From NCBI GenBank assembly GCA_902797025.1, contig CADBRN010000047.1, forward strand, positions 1 through 47,933: a stretch of DNA of 47,933 bases. The letters run 5' to 3'. A program made the position numbers and the translations under genes. Positions 34,358-42,296 of this stretch are shown piece by piece. Position 1 is the first letter of the stretch, and every line of letters begins with the position of its first letter. The DNA is from an uncultured Lachnospiraceae bacterium. Its GTDB lineage: Bacteria > Bacillota > Clostridia > Lachnospirales > Lachnospiraceae. The notes below the pieces were generated by a model. The model ran no database searches and had not been told where the DNA came from. It saw only the letters and a list, made by a program, of their open reading frames with translations.

Positions 34358-35071
34358 TTATCCGACACCGAAATCGGTGTTATTCATGAGAATATCAACC
34401 CGGTCATTGTCCCGGTATACGGGGAGAATCTCAGAGCGGAATGTGCGGATTACTTCCGGGTCCGGGTGTATCTCCGTCCCGTTTTCATTCATGATATTGA
34501 CACAGACCCGCTCGAAATATTTGAGACCGGTTTCGATGTCGCGGATCATCCCCGCCTTCGTCTGACCGGCGATGCCGAAGAGAAGGCAGCACTCGTCGAA
34601 CGGCTCCGCTATTTTTGCGGGATCCGTCTCTTTGATACCCTTATTCAGGACATTCTCACGGAATTCCGCGTCGAATGTCTCGACGCCGGTCTTGATCTTC
34701 AGTGTGACGCCCAGGCCGCGGAAGCGGCTGCGGGCCTTTGGAATCGCTCCGCGGTTGATCCAGTGGCATTCGAAATGCAGTTCCCTGATGTGTTTCGCAC
34801 AGCAGACCGAGGCGATCTCGTCCATCGTCCGATCATCGAGGTCTGAAAAGCTTCCGGAGTTGATGACTTCGAGACAGCCGGTTTCTCCCGTAACCTGCGC
34901 CAGCACCTCCCGGTTTACCAGAAAATCGGCTTCTTCGTCCGGGGAGCCGTCCAGATAGTAGTCACAGAAAGCACAGCGGCGCCATTGGCACCCCCGTCCT
35001 TTCAAAAGCACAATTTCCCGAGGATTCTTTTCGCGGATCACCGAGTATCGCTGCAATCGTTCCATTGTCAT
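34358..35071 (-). CDS. Radical SAM protein with CX4CX2C cluster motif
   Basis: A 237-residue protein. The N-terminal cluster motif is Cys-x4-Cys-x2-Cys in KGRGCQWRRCAFCDYYLD, one residue longer than canonical CX3CX2C. Other landmarks are FECHWINR, KIKTGVETFD, CCLLFGIAGQT and NENGTEIHPDP, and it ends NNTDFGVG. It overlaps the stop of the upstream hypB-like gene as ATGA, after GGAGG, so it is made together with two HypB GTPases. I recognise the family only as a clostridial radical SAM group of uncertain function. Because a queuosine salvage operon lies 30 kb away, the queuine lyase QueL is one candidate; a nickel-linked role is suggested by its neighbours. Confidence 0.82.
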   Translation of the reverse strand: MTMERLQRYSVIREKNPREIVLLKGRGCQWRRCAFCDYYLDGSPDEEADFLVNREVLAQVTGETGCLEVINSGSFSDLDDRTMDEIASVCCAKHIRELHFECHWINRGAIPKARSRFRGLGVTLKIKTGVETFDAEFRENVLNKGIKETDPAKIAEPFDECCLLFGIAGQTKAGMIRDIETGLKYFERVCVNIMNENGTEIHPDPEVIRTFRSEILPVYRDNDRVDILMNNTDFGVG

Positions 35072-35733
35072 CCGTTTTTCCTCCACGCGGCGAGCTCCGC
35101 GAGGAGCCATCGCTCGAATTCATCCATTCCTTCGCCGGTCTTTGCGGAGAGCGGGAAGATCCGGATCTCCGGATTCAGATTGCGCGCGCGGAGCACGGCC
35201 TTATCCAGGTCAAAGGTGAAGTAGGGCATCGCGTCTGTCTTGGTAATGACGAGCGCGTCGCTTGTCTGAAACATGAGCGGATACTTTAAGGGCTTGTCAT
35301 CCCCTTCGGGGACGCTCAGAATCATCACATTTTTTGCCGCGCCGGTATCAAATTCGGCGGGACAGATCAGGTTTCCGACGTTTTCGAGAAACGCGAGGCC
35401 GACTCCGTCGAGATCCATCGCCGCGAGGCCTCTGGCGGTCATCCCCGCATCCATATGACACATACCGTCGGTGTGAACCTGCACACTCATGGCACCGAGG
35501 GACTCGATCCGGCGCGCGTCGGTATCCGACGCGATATCCGCTTCCAGAACGGCGGTACGTACCTGTCCCTGAAGGTCCCGGATGACCCGGGAGATCAGCG
35601 TTGTCTTGCCGCTTCCCGGGGAACTCATCAGATTCAGAAGAAGAACGCCGCGTTTCTTCAATTCCGCACGGAGTGCGTCCGCGTCCCGGTCGTTTGATTC
35701 GGTCACGGACGCGTGCAATTCAATTATCTGCAT
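35068..35733 (-). CDS. hypB: HypB-like nickel GTPase (second of a pair)
   Basis: A 221-residue SIMIBI GTPase of the HypB family, which loads nickel into hydrogenase and similar enzymes. P-loop SSPGSGKTTL, the nickel-site Cys-His in DGMCHMDAGM, ENVGNLICPAEFD, SVPEGDDKPLKYP and the base-specificity motif TKTD are all present. It lacks the N-terminal CxxCGC metal motif of E. coli HypB and any His-rich head. Its ATG overlaps the stop of the upstream paralogue as TGATG, with GGAGG 9 bp upstream. No hydrogenase genes are in the window; CODH at 10.6 kb is the only nickel enzyme seen. Confidence 0.9.
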   Translation of the reverse strand: MQIIELHASVTESNDRDADALRAELKKRGVLLLNLMSSPGSGKTTLISRVIRDLQGQVRTAVLEADIASDTDARRIESLGAMSVQVHTDGMCHMDAGMTARGLAAMDLDGVGLAFLENVGNLICPAEFDTGAAKNVMILSVPEGDDKPLKYPLMFQTSDALVITKTDAMPYFTFDLDKAVLRARNLNPEIRIFPLSAKTGEGMDEFERWLLAELAAWRKNG

Positions 35734-36437
35734 CAGATGGCGCCTCCTTCCGTTTCGCGGCTGCTCCGGCTTTTTTCTGTGCGGATCTGCCGGATCTTTT
35801 CCGCAAGGAAAGCAGTCCATGCATCGAATCCCGTTCCGCTTTTCGCGGACAGAGGAAAGATTTTCATATCCGGATTCAGATCACGCACATACGCTTCACA
35901 GCGTTCCAATGAAAAATCGAAAATCGCTGCGGTGTCCGTCTTGTTGATCAGCAGACAGTCTGAAACCTGAAACATCAGCGGATACTTCAGGGGTTTGTCA
36001 TCTCCCTCCGGGACACTTAAAATCATCACATTCAGATCGGCTCCCACATCAAATTCCGCAGGGCAGACGAGATTTCCGATGTTTTCAAGAAATACGACGT
36101 CCGGACAGGGCTCTCCGAGTCCCCGGAGCGCCTCCAGCGTCATGGTGGAATCCATGTGGCAGGATCCTCCGGTGTGGAGCTGGACGGCTGCCAGTCCCGC
36201 CTCCGCCATGGCCTGTGCATCGACGTCCGAATCCACATCCGCCTCGATCACACCGATCCGGAATTCGTCTTTCAGGATCCCGGCGGTGCGAAGCAGGGTC
36301 GTCGTCTTGCCCGCGCCAGGGGAGGACATCACATTGATAAGAACGGTACCGTGTTCCAGGAGAAAGGCCCGGACATTTTTCGCGATCCGGTCATTCTCTT
36401 CTTCAATCGCGGCCTTCGTTTCGATCACATCAATCAT
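35733..36437 (-). CDS. hypB: HypB-like nickel GTPase (first of a pair)
   Basis: A 234-residue paralogue of its downstream neighbour. Motifs: SSPGAGKTTTLL (P-loop), GGSCHMDSTM (nickel-site Cys-His), ENIGNLVCPAEFD, SVPEGDDKPLKYP, INKTD. The C-terminus is longer and basic/hydrophilic. ATG 36437 follows AGGAATGCAGG. Two complete HypB proteins side by side, each fully equipped with GTPase motifs, are unusual. They could form a heterodimer or serve two targets. It is the first gene of the hypB-hypB-radical SAM operon. Confidence 0.9.
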   Translation of the reverse strand: MIDVIETKAAIEEENDRIAKNVRAFLLEHGTVLINVMSSPGAGKTTTLLRTAGILKDEFRIGVIEADVDSDVDAQAMAEAGLAAVQLHTGGSCHMDSTMTLEALRGLGEPCPDVVFLENIGNLVCPAEFDVGADLNVMILSVPEGDDKPLKYPLMFQVSDCLLINKTDTAAIFDFSLERCEAYVRDLNPDMKIFPLSAKSGTGFDAWTAFLAEKIRQIRTEKSRSSRETEGGAI

Positions 36438-36487
36438 TTTTCCTGCATTCCTTTAATACGATTTTTCGTTTCCTGCACCTATCCCGA

Positions 36488-36517
36488 ATTTTACTCCCAT
36501 TTTTCGGACTGCGTCAA
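36488..36517 (-). promoter_or_regulatory. Promoter of the hypB-hypB-radical SAM operon
   Basis: Minus-strand TTGACG (36512-36517), 18 bp spacer, TAAAAT (36488-36493), ending about 50 bp before the first ATG. Confidence 0.6.
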
Positions 36518-36568
36518 TCTCTGTATCAGGAATGCACGGCCCGCTTTTGACAGATTGCCGGCCGTGCG

Positions 36569-36597
36569 TTTACACCGGAATCGTATTATGATAATAT
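36569..36597 (+). promoter_or_regulatory. Promoter of the penicillin-binding protein gene
   Basis: TTTACA (36569-36574), 17 bp spacer, TAATAT (36592-36597). A GCACGGCC/GGCCGTGC inverted repeat (36534-36567) lies between this and the divergent hypB promoter, with no U-run on either side. Confidence 0.55.
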
Positions 36598-36662
36598 GGC
36601 GTGGTCGGTTGGCGTCCGCGTATCGGACGGAACACACTCAGGTTTGAAAGGGCTCATCTGTT

Positions 36663-39404
36663 ATGAGAAATAGTAAGAAACGGACAAAAGAAGAGAAGAG
36701 GGAGAGAAGGCAGAAGCACAGGAAAGTGCGCCGCGTCGTCTGGTTCTGTATTCTTGCGTTTTTTGTCTGTGCAATTGCGGTCGGTGTGCACCGTTTTTAC
36801 CCGGTCTATCGGGAATATAAGGCATCCATGTATGATATTATTTCAAATATGGACGAAGGAACCTTCCGCCGTGCGACGAATACGGTCATTTACGATAAAG
36901 ATGATGCGCAGATCGCGAAGATCGGTTACGAAAAATATACGTATGTGCCGATCACCGAAATATCGGATTATATTCAGAACGGTTACATCGCGCAGGAAGA
37001 TAAGAATTTCAAGACACACCACGGCGTCGACTGGGGTGCGGTTTTTCGCGCAGGTTTCCAATATATACGCCATGGCGGAAAAATCACCCAGGGGGGAAGT
37101 ACGATCACCCAGCAGGTCATCAAGAACAATCTTCTCACGAGTGAACGGACGTTTTCCAGAAAAATGATGGAGATGATGATCGCCCGGCAGCTGGAGAAGG
37201 AATATACAAAGGCGCAGATCATGGAGTTCTACACGAATTCCATCTACTTCGGAGAAGGATGTTACGGAGTGGAAGGCGCGTCTCAGTATTATTTCGGGAA
37301 ATCCGCGGCCGGCGTCGATCTTGCGGAGGCGGCCATGCTCGTCGGCACGAGCAATCTGCCGAATAAGTACAATCCGGTCGCAGACTATGAGGCCTGCATG
37401 AAGAAAAAATCGGATGTGCTCGATCATATGCTCCAGCAGGGTTACATCACAAAGGAGGAGCATGATCAGGCGGATGCGGAGCGCCCGGAGATCGTGAAGA
37501 AGACGGACAACGGGACGCCGGAGAGTTCGCTTTCCACATACGCGATTCACTGTGCGGTCCTGAAGATGATGGAACACGACGGGTTCCAGTTTCAGTATAC
37601 GTTTGCAGGCGACGATGAGTACCAGAGCTACCTTGGGTCTTATCAGGAAGCGTATTCCGATGCGGAGAATACGATCCGGTCGGGCGGATATGAGATCCAT
37701 ACGTCGCTGGACCAGGGACTCTGCCAGCAGCTGCAGAATTCGGTCAACAATACGCTTGCCGGAGAGACTTCCGTGACGGATGACGGAAGATACGATCTTC
37801 AGGCCGGAGCGGTCAGTATCGACAATAATACGGGTATGGTCGTGGCGGTCGTGGGCAGCCGGAATGACGGAGATTCCTACAATCGTTCCTATCAGGCGGT
37901 CAGGCAGTCCGGATCGGCGATCAAACCGCTTCTCGATTACGGCCCTGCCGTGAACGAGGGCTTTGAGACACCGGGCTCGACGGTGACGGACCAGGCGGTG
38001 GATATCAACGGCTATAAGCCGAAGAACGCGTATTCCGGCTACCGGGGCAATATGCCGCTCCGGGAGGGGCTTGCCCGGTCGGTCAATACGATTGCGGTTC
38101 AGCTCTTTCAGGAGACCGGTGCACAGAGCGCGCTGTCGTATCTGGGCAATCTGAAATTCAGCACGCTTTCTTTTGCGGATCAGAACAACGCTGCGGTTTC
38201 CCTCGGCGGTTTCACGAACGGTGTGACTGTGGAGGATATGGCGAGAGGTTACGCGACGATCGAGAACGGCGGACAGATGCGCGATTCAACCTGTATCCGG
38301 TCCCTCGTCTCGGAGAAAAACGGAGAGATCTACAACCACGATCAGGCAGAGACAAAACAGGTATTTCTGAATGACACGGCATTCATGCTCGAGGATATGA
38401 TGCAGGGAGTATTCCGTGAGGAGTACGGGACCGCGCATAAATATGAGAACGAAAGTCAGATCTACGCGGGAAAGACCGGTACGACGAATGACAAGAAGGA
38501 CGCGTGGTTCGCGGGATTTTCCGCTTATTATACAACCGTCGTCTGGACCGGATGCGACACGCCGAAATCAAATGATAACCTCGTCGGCAGCGGATATCCT
38601 GCATCGATCTGGACCGATTATATGAATTCGGTCCATGCCGGGCTTGAGAAGAAGGATTTTACGATGCCGGACACCATCAGCCTCTCAAACGGAAGCAGTG
38701 AGAAGGCACCGGATTATCAGAAGAGCGGCGACATTTACGCGTCCCGTCCATCCGGCTTTGATTATGTCTCCGGACAGCTGAAGGAGAAGGCGGAACAGGC
38801 AGCGGCACAGAAGCGGATCGAGAAGGAGAAGGCGGCTGCGGAAAAGGCCGTTTCTGATTTTGAGTCCTTCCAGATCACAGATGTCGAAGACGCGGAAAAT
38901 CTTGAAACGAATTATCAGAATGTCATGACCGCGATCGGAGCGATCGAGGATGAGACGCAGCGATCCGACTATTACAACCGTGCCGCGAAAAAATACGATC
39001 TCCTGTCGGGCGATGTGGAGACAAACTGGAAAGAGGCAATCGCGGAAGAAAAACAGAAGGAGCAGGACGAGCAGTATATAAGAAATCAGAAAGCTGCGGA
39101 TGCCTCGGCAAAGCAGGCGGTCAAGAAGGTTGAGGAGACCCGGGAAGATACGGTAAGAGCGTATATTGACGCCCTCAATCAGGCGACGGTCAGTACGCAG
39201 GCGGTGAAGAATCTGGAGACCGCGGCGGACGCCGCGCTTGAGAAGTGCAGGGAGTATGCGGCGTATGACGAACTGAAATCCCAGCTGGATGCGGCGAAGG
39301 CGCACGCAGACGCACTTCCGACATCCGATCAGATCCAGGCGATGCAGCAGAGTGCGTCCCAGGATCAGAGCGCTGCTCAGGCGCAGATCGCGCAGGCGGG
39401 ATAA
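36663..39404 (+). CDS. Class A penicillin-binding protein (transglycosylase/transpeptidase)
   Basis: A 913-residue bifunctional cell-wall synthase. It has a basic cytoplasmic head and one membrane anchor (about 23-43). A GT51 domain (about 75-255) carries catalytic Glu in QEDKNF and the motif GKITQGGSTITQQVIKN. The transpeptidase (about 370-680) has SxxK in QSGSAIKPL, SxN in ARSVNTIAVQ and KTG in YAGKTGTTNDK. Residues from about 700 to 913 are an Ala/Glu/Lys/Gln-rich coiled coil that would lie outside the membrane, as seen in some clostridial PBPs. The ATG at 36663 has only a weak ribosome site (AAAGGG). It is a single gene with its own terminator. Confidence 0.94.
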   Translation: MRNSKKRTKEEKRERRQKHRKVRRVVWFCILAFFVCAIAVGVHRFYPVYREYKASMYDIISNMDEGTFRRATNTVIYDKDDAQIAKIGYEKYTYVPITEISDYIQNGYIAQEDKNFKTHHGVDWGAVFRAGFQYIRHGGKITQGGSTITQQVIKNNLLTSERTFSRKMMEMMIARQLEKEYTKAQIMEFYTNSIYFGEGCYGVEGASQYYFGKSAAGVDLAEAAMLVGTSNLPNKYNPVADYEACMKKKSDVLDHMLQQGYITKEEHDQADAERPEIVKKTDNGTPESSLSTYAIHCAVLKMMEHDGFQFQYTFAGDDEYQSYLGSYQEAYSDAENTIRSGGYEIHTSLDQGLCQQLQNSVNNTLAGETSVTDDGRYDLQAGAVSIDNNTGMVVAVVGSRNDGDSYNRSYQAVRQSGSAIKPLLDYGPAVNEGFETPGSTVTDQAVDINGYKPKNAYSGYRGNMPLREGLARSVNTIAVQLFQETGAQSALSYLGNLKFSTLSFADQNNAAVSLGGFTNGVTVEDMARGYATIENGGQMRDSTCIRSLVSEKNGEIYNHDQAETKQVFLNDTAFMLEDMMQGVFREEYGTAHKYENESQIYAGKTGTTNDKKDAWFAGFSAYYTTVVWTGCDTPKSNDNLVGSGYPASIWTDYMNSVHAGLEKKDFTMPDTISLSNGSSEKAPDYQKSGDIYASRPSGFDYVSGQLKEKAEQAAAQKRIEKEKAAAEKAVSDFESFQITDVEDAENLETNYQNVMTAIGAIEDETQRSDYYNRAAKKYDLLSGDVETNWKEAIAEEKQKEQDEQYIRNQKAADASAKQAVKKVEETREDTVRAYIDALNQATVSTQAVKNLETAADAALEKCREYAAYDELKSQLDAAKAHADALPTSDQIQAMQQSASQDQSAAQAQIAQAG

Positions 39405-39422
39405 TTCCACAGAAGAAGCGAA

Positions 39423-39458
39423 ACGGGGATGCTGATCTGTACAGCGTCCCCGTATTTT
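39423..39458 (+). terminator. Terminator of the penicillin-binding protein gene
   Basis: ACGGGGATGCTG (39423-39434) with CAGCGTCCCCGT (39442-39453), then ATTTTCG. Confidence 0.75.
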
Positions 39459-39461
39459 CGA

Positions 39462-39509
39462 CAAAAAGAGAACCGCTGCCGTCGATGCACTGCACCGATG
39501 CAGCGGTTC
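39462..39509 (-). terminator. Terminator of the tRNA-Glu gene
   Basis: GAACCGCTGC and GCAGCGGTTC (39470-39479 and 39500-39509). Read on the minus strand, the stem is followed by TCTTTTTG, placing it 7 bp after the tRNA 3' end. Confidence 0.75.
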
Positions 39510-39516
39510 AAATCCG

Positions 39517-39588
39517 CAGTTGATATGGGAATCGAACCCATGTTTCCGCCGTGAGAGGGCGGCGTCTTAACCCCTTGACCAATCAACC
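39517..39588 (-). tRNA. tRNA-Glu (anticodon CUC)
   Basis: 72 nt on the minus strand fold as a cloverleaf. The acceptor is GGTTGAT/ATCAACT with a G-U first pair and discriminator G. The D-arm is in GGTCAAGGGGTTAAGAC, the anticodon stem is CCGCC/GGCGG with loop CTCTCAC (anticodon CTC), and the T-arm is ATGGG-TTCGATT-CCCAT. CCA is not encoded. A minus-strand promoter TTGCGT (39619-39624), 17 bp spacer and TAAGGT (39596-39601) lies directly upstream. Confidence 0.93.
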
Positions 39589-39595
39589 GTGTACT

Positions 39596-39624
39596 ACCTT
39601 ACCATACTGTGTTGAAAAACGCAA
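39596..39624 (-). promoter_or_regulatory. tRNA-Glu promoter
   Basis: TTGCGT, 17 bp, TAAGGT on the minus strand, 7 bp before the mature 5' end. Confidence 0.6.
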
Positions 39625-39702
39625 CTACTTTTTTCTCTTTCCAAAAAAAGAACGGGAAGGTATGATAAGGATCGGATCATCATCTCAGATTGGAGGAAAT
39701 CA

Positions 39703-40266
39703 ATGAGAGAATTGCTCGATTTATTCACCGCCTGGTTCAGAATGGGACTTTTCACCTTCGGAGGGGGATATGCAATGCTTCCGATGATACAAAGAGAGGT
39801 CATCGAAAAGCATCACTGGGCGACGGAAGAGGAAGTGATGGATTACTATGCGATCGGCCAGTGTACGCCGGGCGTGATCGCGGTAAATACGGCGACCTTC
39901 ATCGGATACAGGATTCACGGCGTCGCGGGCGGCATCATAGCGACGCTGGGCGTCGTCTCGCCGTCGCTGATCATCATAACGCTGATCTCCGCGCTGATCT
40001 CAAATTTCTCGGATCTTCCTGTCGTCAGGCATGCCCTCGCGGGGATCAGCGTCGCGGTGTGTGTTCTGATGTTTGTGTCCATTGAAAAGCTGATCAAAAG
40101 GGGACTGAAGGATGTTCCGGGATGGATCATCTTCGCAGCCGCCTTTGTGCTCGCTTATTTCACGAAGATTTCTACCGTACTTCTGGTGATCGGCGCGGGC
40201 GCCGCGGGATATCTTATCATGCAGGCCGGAAAATGCAGAGAAAAAAAGGAGAAGAGCGGGAGATGA
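39703..40266 (+). CDS. Chromate transporter family protein, subunit 1
   Basis: A 187-residue half-size CHR protein with the motif FTFGGGYAMLPMIQREV and a second GQCTPGVIAVNTATFIGYR loop. Short CHR proteins work as adjacent pairs of opposite topology; the pair normally moves chromate or another oxyanion. ATG 39703 follows TTGGAGG. Its stop overlaps the partner's ATG (ATGA). Hydrophobic throughout, with about five to six helices. Confidence 0.9.
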   Translation: MRELLDLFTAWFRMGLFTFGGGYAMLPMIQREVIEKHHWATEEEVMDYYAIGQCTPGVIAVNTATFIGYRIHGVAGGIIATLGVVSPSLIIITLISALISNFSDLPVVRHALAGISVAVCVLMFVSIEKLIKRGLKDVPGWIIFAAAFVLAYFTKISTVLLVIGAGAAGYLIMQAGKCREKKEKSGR

Positions 40267-40832
40267 AAACATTACTGCTGATGTGTCTTGAGTTTTTTAA
40301 AACCGGTCTTTTCGCTGTCGGAGGCGGTCTGGCGACGATTCCGTTTCTGAAAGATCTGTCTGCACGGTATGGCTGGTATTCCATGAAGGAACTGACGACA
40401 ATGATCGCGGTCAGTGAATCGACGCCCGGGCCGATGGGAATCAATATGGCGACATACGTGGGAAATCATATGTTCGGGGTCCCGGGAGGAATCGCAGCGA
40501 CGCTCTCGCTCGTCGCGCCGTCTGTGATCGTCATCATTATCGTCGCTCATATGCTGGATAAATTCAAGGATTCCGCAGTTGTCAAAGGTGTTTTTTCAGG
40601 CCTCCGTCCGGCGGTTGTCGGATTTATCCTGGCGGCGGTGGTCGATATTTATATCTCTTCGCTGTTCAATACCGGCCGGTTTCTGTCGACCGGAAGTTTA
40701 CTGAAGCTGTTTAACTGGACCGCGATCGTGCTGTTTGCCGTGCTGCTTATTGTGTTTAAGAAATTTCCGAAGATCCATCCGATTTTCATCATCGTCGCGG
40801 CAGCTGCGGCGGGGATTGTTTTGAAATTGTGA
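40263..40832 (+). CDS. Chromate transporter family protein, subunit 2
   Basis: A 189-residue partner of the preceding gene, with FFKTGLFAVGGGLATIPFLKD and SESTPGPMGINMATYVGN motifs at positions equivalent to those of subunit 1. ATG 40263 has GGAGAAGAGCGGGAG upstream and overlaps the first gene by 4 bp. The physiological substrate in anaerobes is unclear; chromate or sulfate-like oxyanions are the family precedent. A Crp-like site overlaps its stop codon. Confidence 0.9.
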   Translation: MKTLLLMCLEFFKTGLFAVGGGLATIPFLKDLSARYGWYSMKELTTMIAVSESTPGPMGINMATYVGNHMFGVPGGIAATLSLVAPSVIVIIIVAHMLDKFKDSAVVKGVFSGLRPAVVGFILAAVVDIYISSLFNTGRFLSTGSLLKLFNWTAIVLFAVLLIVFKKFPKIHPIFIIVAAAAAGIVLKL

Positions 40833-40902
40833 CTAATATCACGATATTTACAAAAGTTTCAGAATAATATAGTTGACCGTGCGCTTTTCTCCGTGGTAAT
40901 CT
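40828..40902 (+). promoter_or_regulatory. Rubrerythrin promoter with Crp/Fnr-type site
   Basis: TTGACC (40873-40878), 18 bp, TAATCT (40897-40902). Upstream, TGTGA-N6-TCACG (40828-40843) matches nine of ten positions of the Crp consensus and is centred at about -73, a class I activator position. It also contains the small dyad AATATC-AC-GATATT. Confidence 0.5.
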
Positions 40903-40942
40903 AAGAACATAACATAAACTGTCAGAAACGGAGGACAAAACG

Positions 40943-41485
40943 ATGGGAACAAATAAATATGCTGGCACGAAGACCGAGAAAAATCTGATGGAAGCGTTTG
41001 CGGGAGAATCGCAGGCGAGAAATAAATACACTTATTTTGCTTCCGTTGCGAAGAAGGCGGGTTACGAGCAGATCGCAGCGCTGTTTCTCAAGACCGCGGA
41101 CAATGAGAAGGAACATGCAAAACTCTGGTTCCGCGCTCTGAACGGAATCGGATCGACCGAAGAGAACCTCGAATCCGCTGCGGAAGGCGAGAATTACGAA
41201 TGGACCGATATGTACGACCGCATGGCGAAGGATGCCGATGAAGAGGGATTCCATGATCTTGCGGAGCAGTTCCGCAAAGTAGCGGCAATCGAAAAAACAC
41301 ACGAGGAGCGCTACAGAAAACTTCTCAAGAACGTGAAGGATCTGGAAGTCTTCAAGAAGAGCGGCGTCGTGATCTGGGAGTGCAGAAACTGCGGCCATAT
41401 CGTGATCGGAACCGAGGCTCCGGAAGTATGTCCGGTATGCTATCATCCGCAGAGCTTCTTCGAGGTGAAAGCGGAAAACTACTGA
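40943..41485 (+). CDS. rbr: Rubrerythrin
   Basis: A 180-residue peroxide-scavenging protein. The N-terminal ferritin-like four-helix domain supplies the diiron ligands ([31 protein letters not shown]), and the C-terminal rubredoxin-like domain has CRNCG and CPVC iron-binding pairs. It reduces H2O2 to water with electrons from rubredoxin or NADH-linked reductases, protecting oxygen-sensitive enzymes such as PFL and CODH encoded here. ATG 40943 follows ACGGAGGAC. Single gene with a strong terminator. Confidence 0.96.
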   Translation: MGTNKYAGTKTEKNLMEAFAGESQARNKYTYFASVAKKAGYEQIAALFLKTADNEKEHAKLWFRALNGIGSTEENLESAAEGENYEWTDMYDRMAKDADEEGFHDLAEQFRKVAAIEKTHEERYRKLLKNVKDLEVFKKSGVVIWECRNCGHIVIGTEAPEVCPVCYHPQSFFEVKAENY

Positions 41486-41512
41486 ATTTGAATAAAATCT
41501 GAATGAAATTTG

Positions 41513-41567
41513 ACGCAGCACACAACCGGATGACATGAGAACGATGTCCGATGTGTGCTGCGTTTTC
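41513..41567 (+). terminator. Terminator of rubrerythrin
   Basis: Perfect ACGCAGCACACA / TGTGTGCTGCGT stem (41513-41524, 41552-41563) with an inner GACAT/ATGTC stem, then TTTTC. Confidence 0.8.
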
Positions 41568-41687
41568 GTATCCGGAGCCATTTATCGGTTACCGGTCATT
41601 CTTTGTTGCCGCGGCAACAGACAAATCGCTTTTTATGTGAAAAAATCAGGACAGGATGAAAAGAACGTGCCGCGGGAGGAAAAACAG

Positions 41688-42263
41688 ATGAATGCAGAAG
41701 AAGTTGTGGAAAAGCTGAAGACGGATGAGAGAAACCGGTCCTATACGGAACGCGGGGTGATGCCGGTGTTCCAGGCCGGTCCCGGCGCAAAAGTTCTGAT
41801 AATCGGGCAGGCTCCGGGGAAAAAGGTGGAGGAGAGCGGAATTCCCTTCAATGACAAATCGGGGGAGAAGCTGATACGCTGGATGGGGATCGACCGGGAA
41901 ACATTTTATTCCGAAAAAATCGCAATCGTTCCCATGGACTTTTACTATCCCGGGAAGGGAAAAACCGGGGATCTTCCTCCGAGAAAATTCATCGCGCGGG
42001 AATATCACCCGCAGATTCTCCGGATGATGCCGGATATCCGGCTCACCATCCTGATCGGCAGATATTCCATGGATTATTATCTCAAAGGGAAGATGAAAAA
42101 AAACCTGACGGAAACGGTTGCCGCTTACAGAGAGTATCTGCCGGAATACTTTCCGATCGTTCATCCGAGTCCTTTGAATTTCCGTTGGGAGGCAAAAAAT
42201 CCCTGGTTTGAGGAGCAGGTGGTGCCGGTTCTTCAGAAGACGGTACAGGATATCTTGGCGTGA
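41688..42263 (+). CDS. Uracil-DNA glycosylase superfamily protein
   Basis: A 191-residue single-domain protein. It has the superfamily signature VLIIGQAPGKKVEESGIPFNDKSGEKLIRWMG and the C-terminal loop IVHPSPLNFRW. It resembles the short family-4/5-like group often labelled uracil-DNA glycosylase family proteins. The four Cys of iron-sulfur family 4 enzymes are not visible, and Asp in the FND motif replaces the classical catalytic set, so base specificity is open. ATG 41688 follows CGGGAGGAAAAA; the frame is open 51 codons upstream through the rbr terminator and is not likely translated. Confidence 0.85.
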   Translation: MNAEEVVEKLKTDERNRSYTERGVMPVFQAGPGAKVLIIGQAPGKKVEESGIPFNDKSGEKLIRWMGIDRETFYSEKIAIVPMDFYYPGKGKTGDLPPRKFIAREYHPQILRMMPDIRLTILIGRYSMDYYLKGKMKKNLTETVAAYREYLPEYFPIVHPSPLNFRWEAKNPWFEEQVVPVLQKTVQDILA

Positions 42264-42296
42264 ATTGAGCGGGAAAAACCGGCGATACATCAGAGC

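Noticed and set aside
32795-34846. A 683-codon open frame on the plus strand opposite the deaminase and the end of the radical SAM gene
   Set aside because: It lies antisense to a protein with all catalytic deaminase residues, has no domain signature or ribosome site, and reflects codon bias of the real minus-strand genes.
35071-35110. Longer start for the radical SAM gene inside hypB
   Set aside because: The ATG at 35071 has GGAGG at the right distance and an ATGA overlap; the upstream codons translate hypB's end in the wrong frame and lack a ribosome site.
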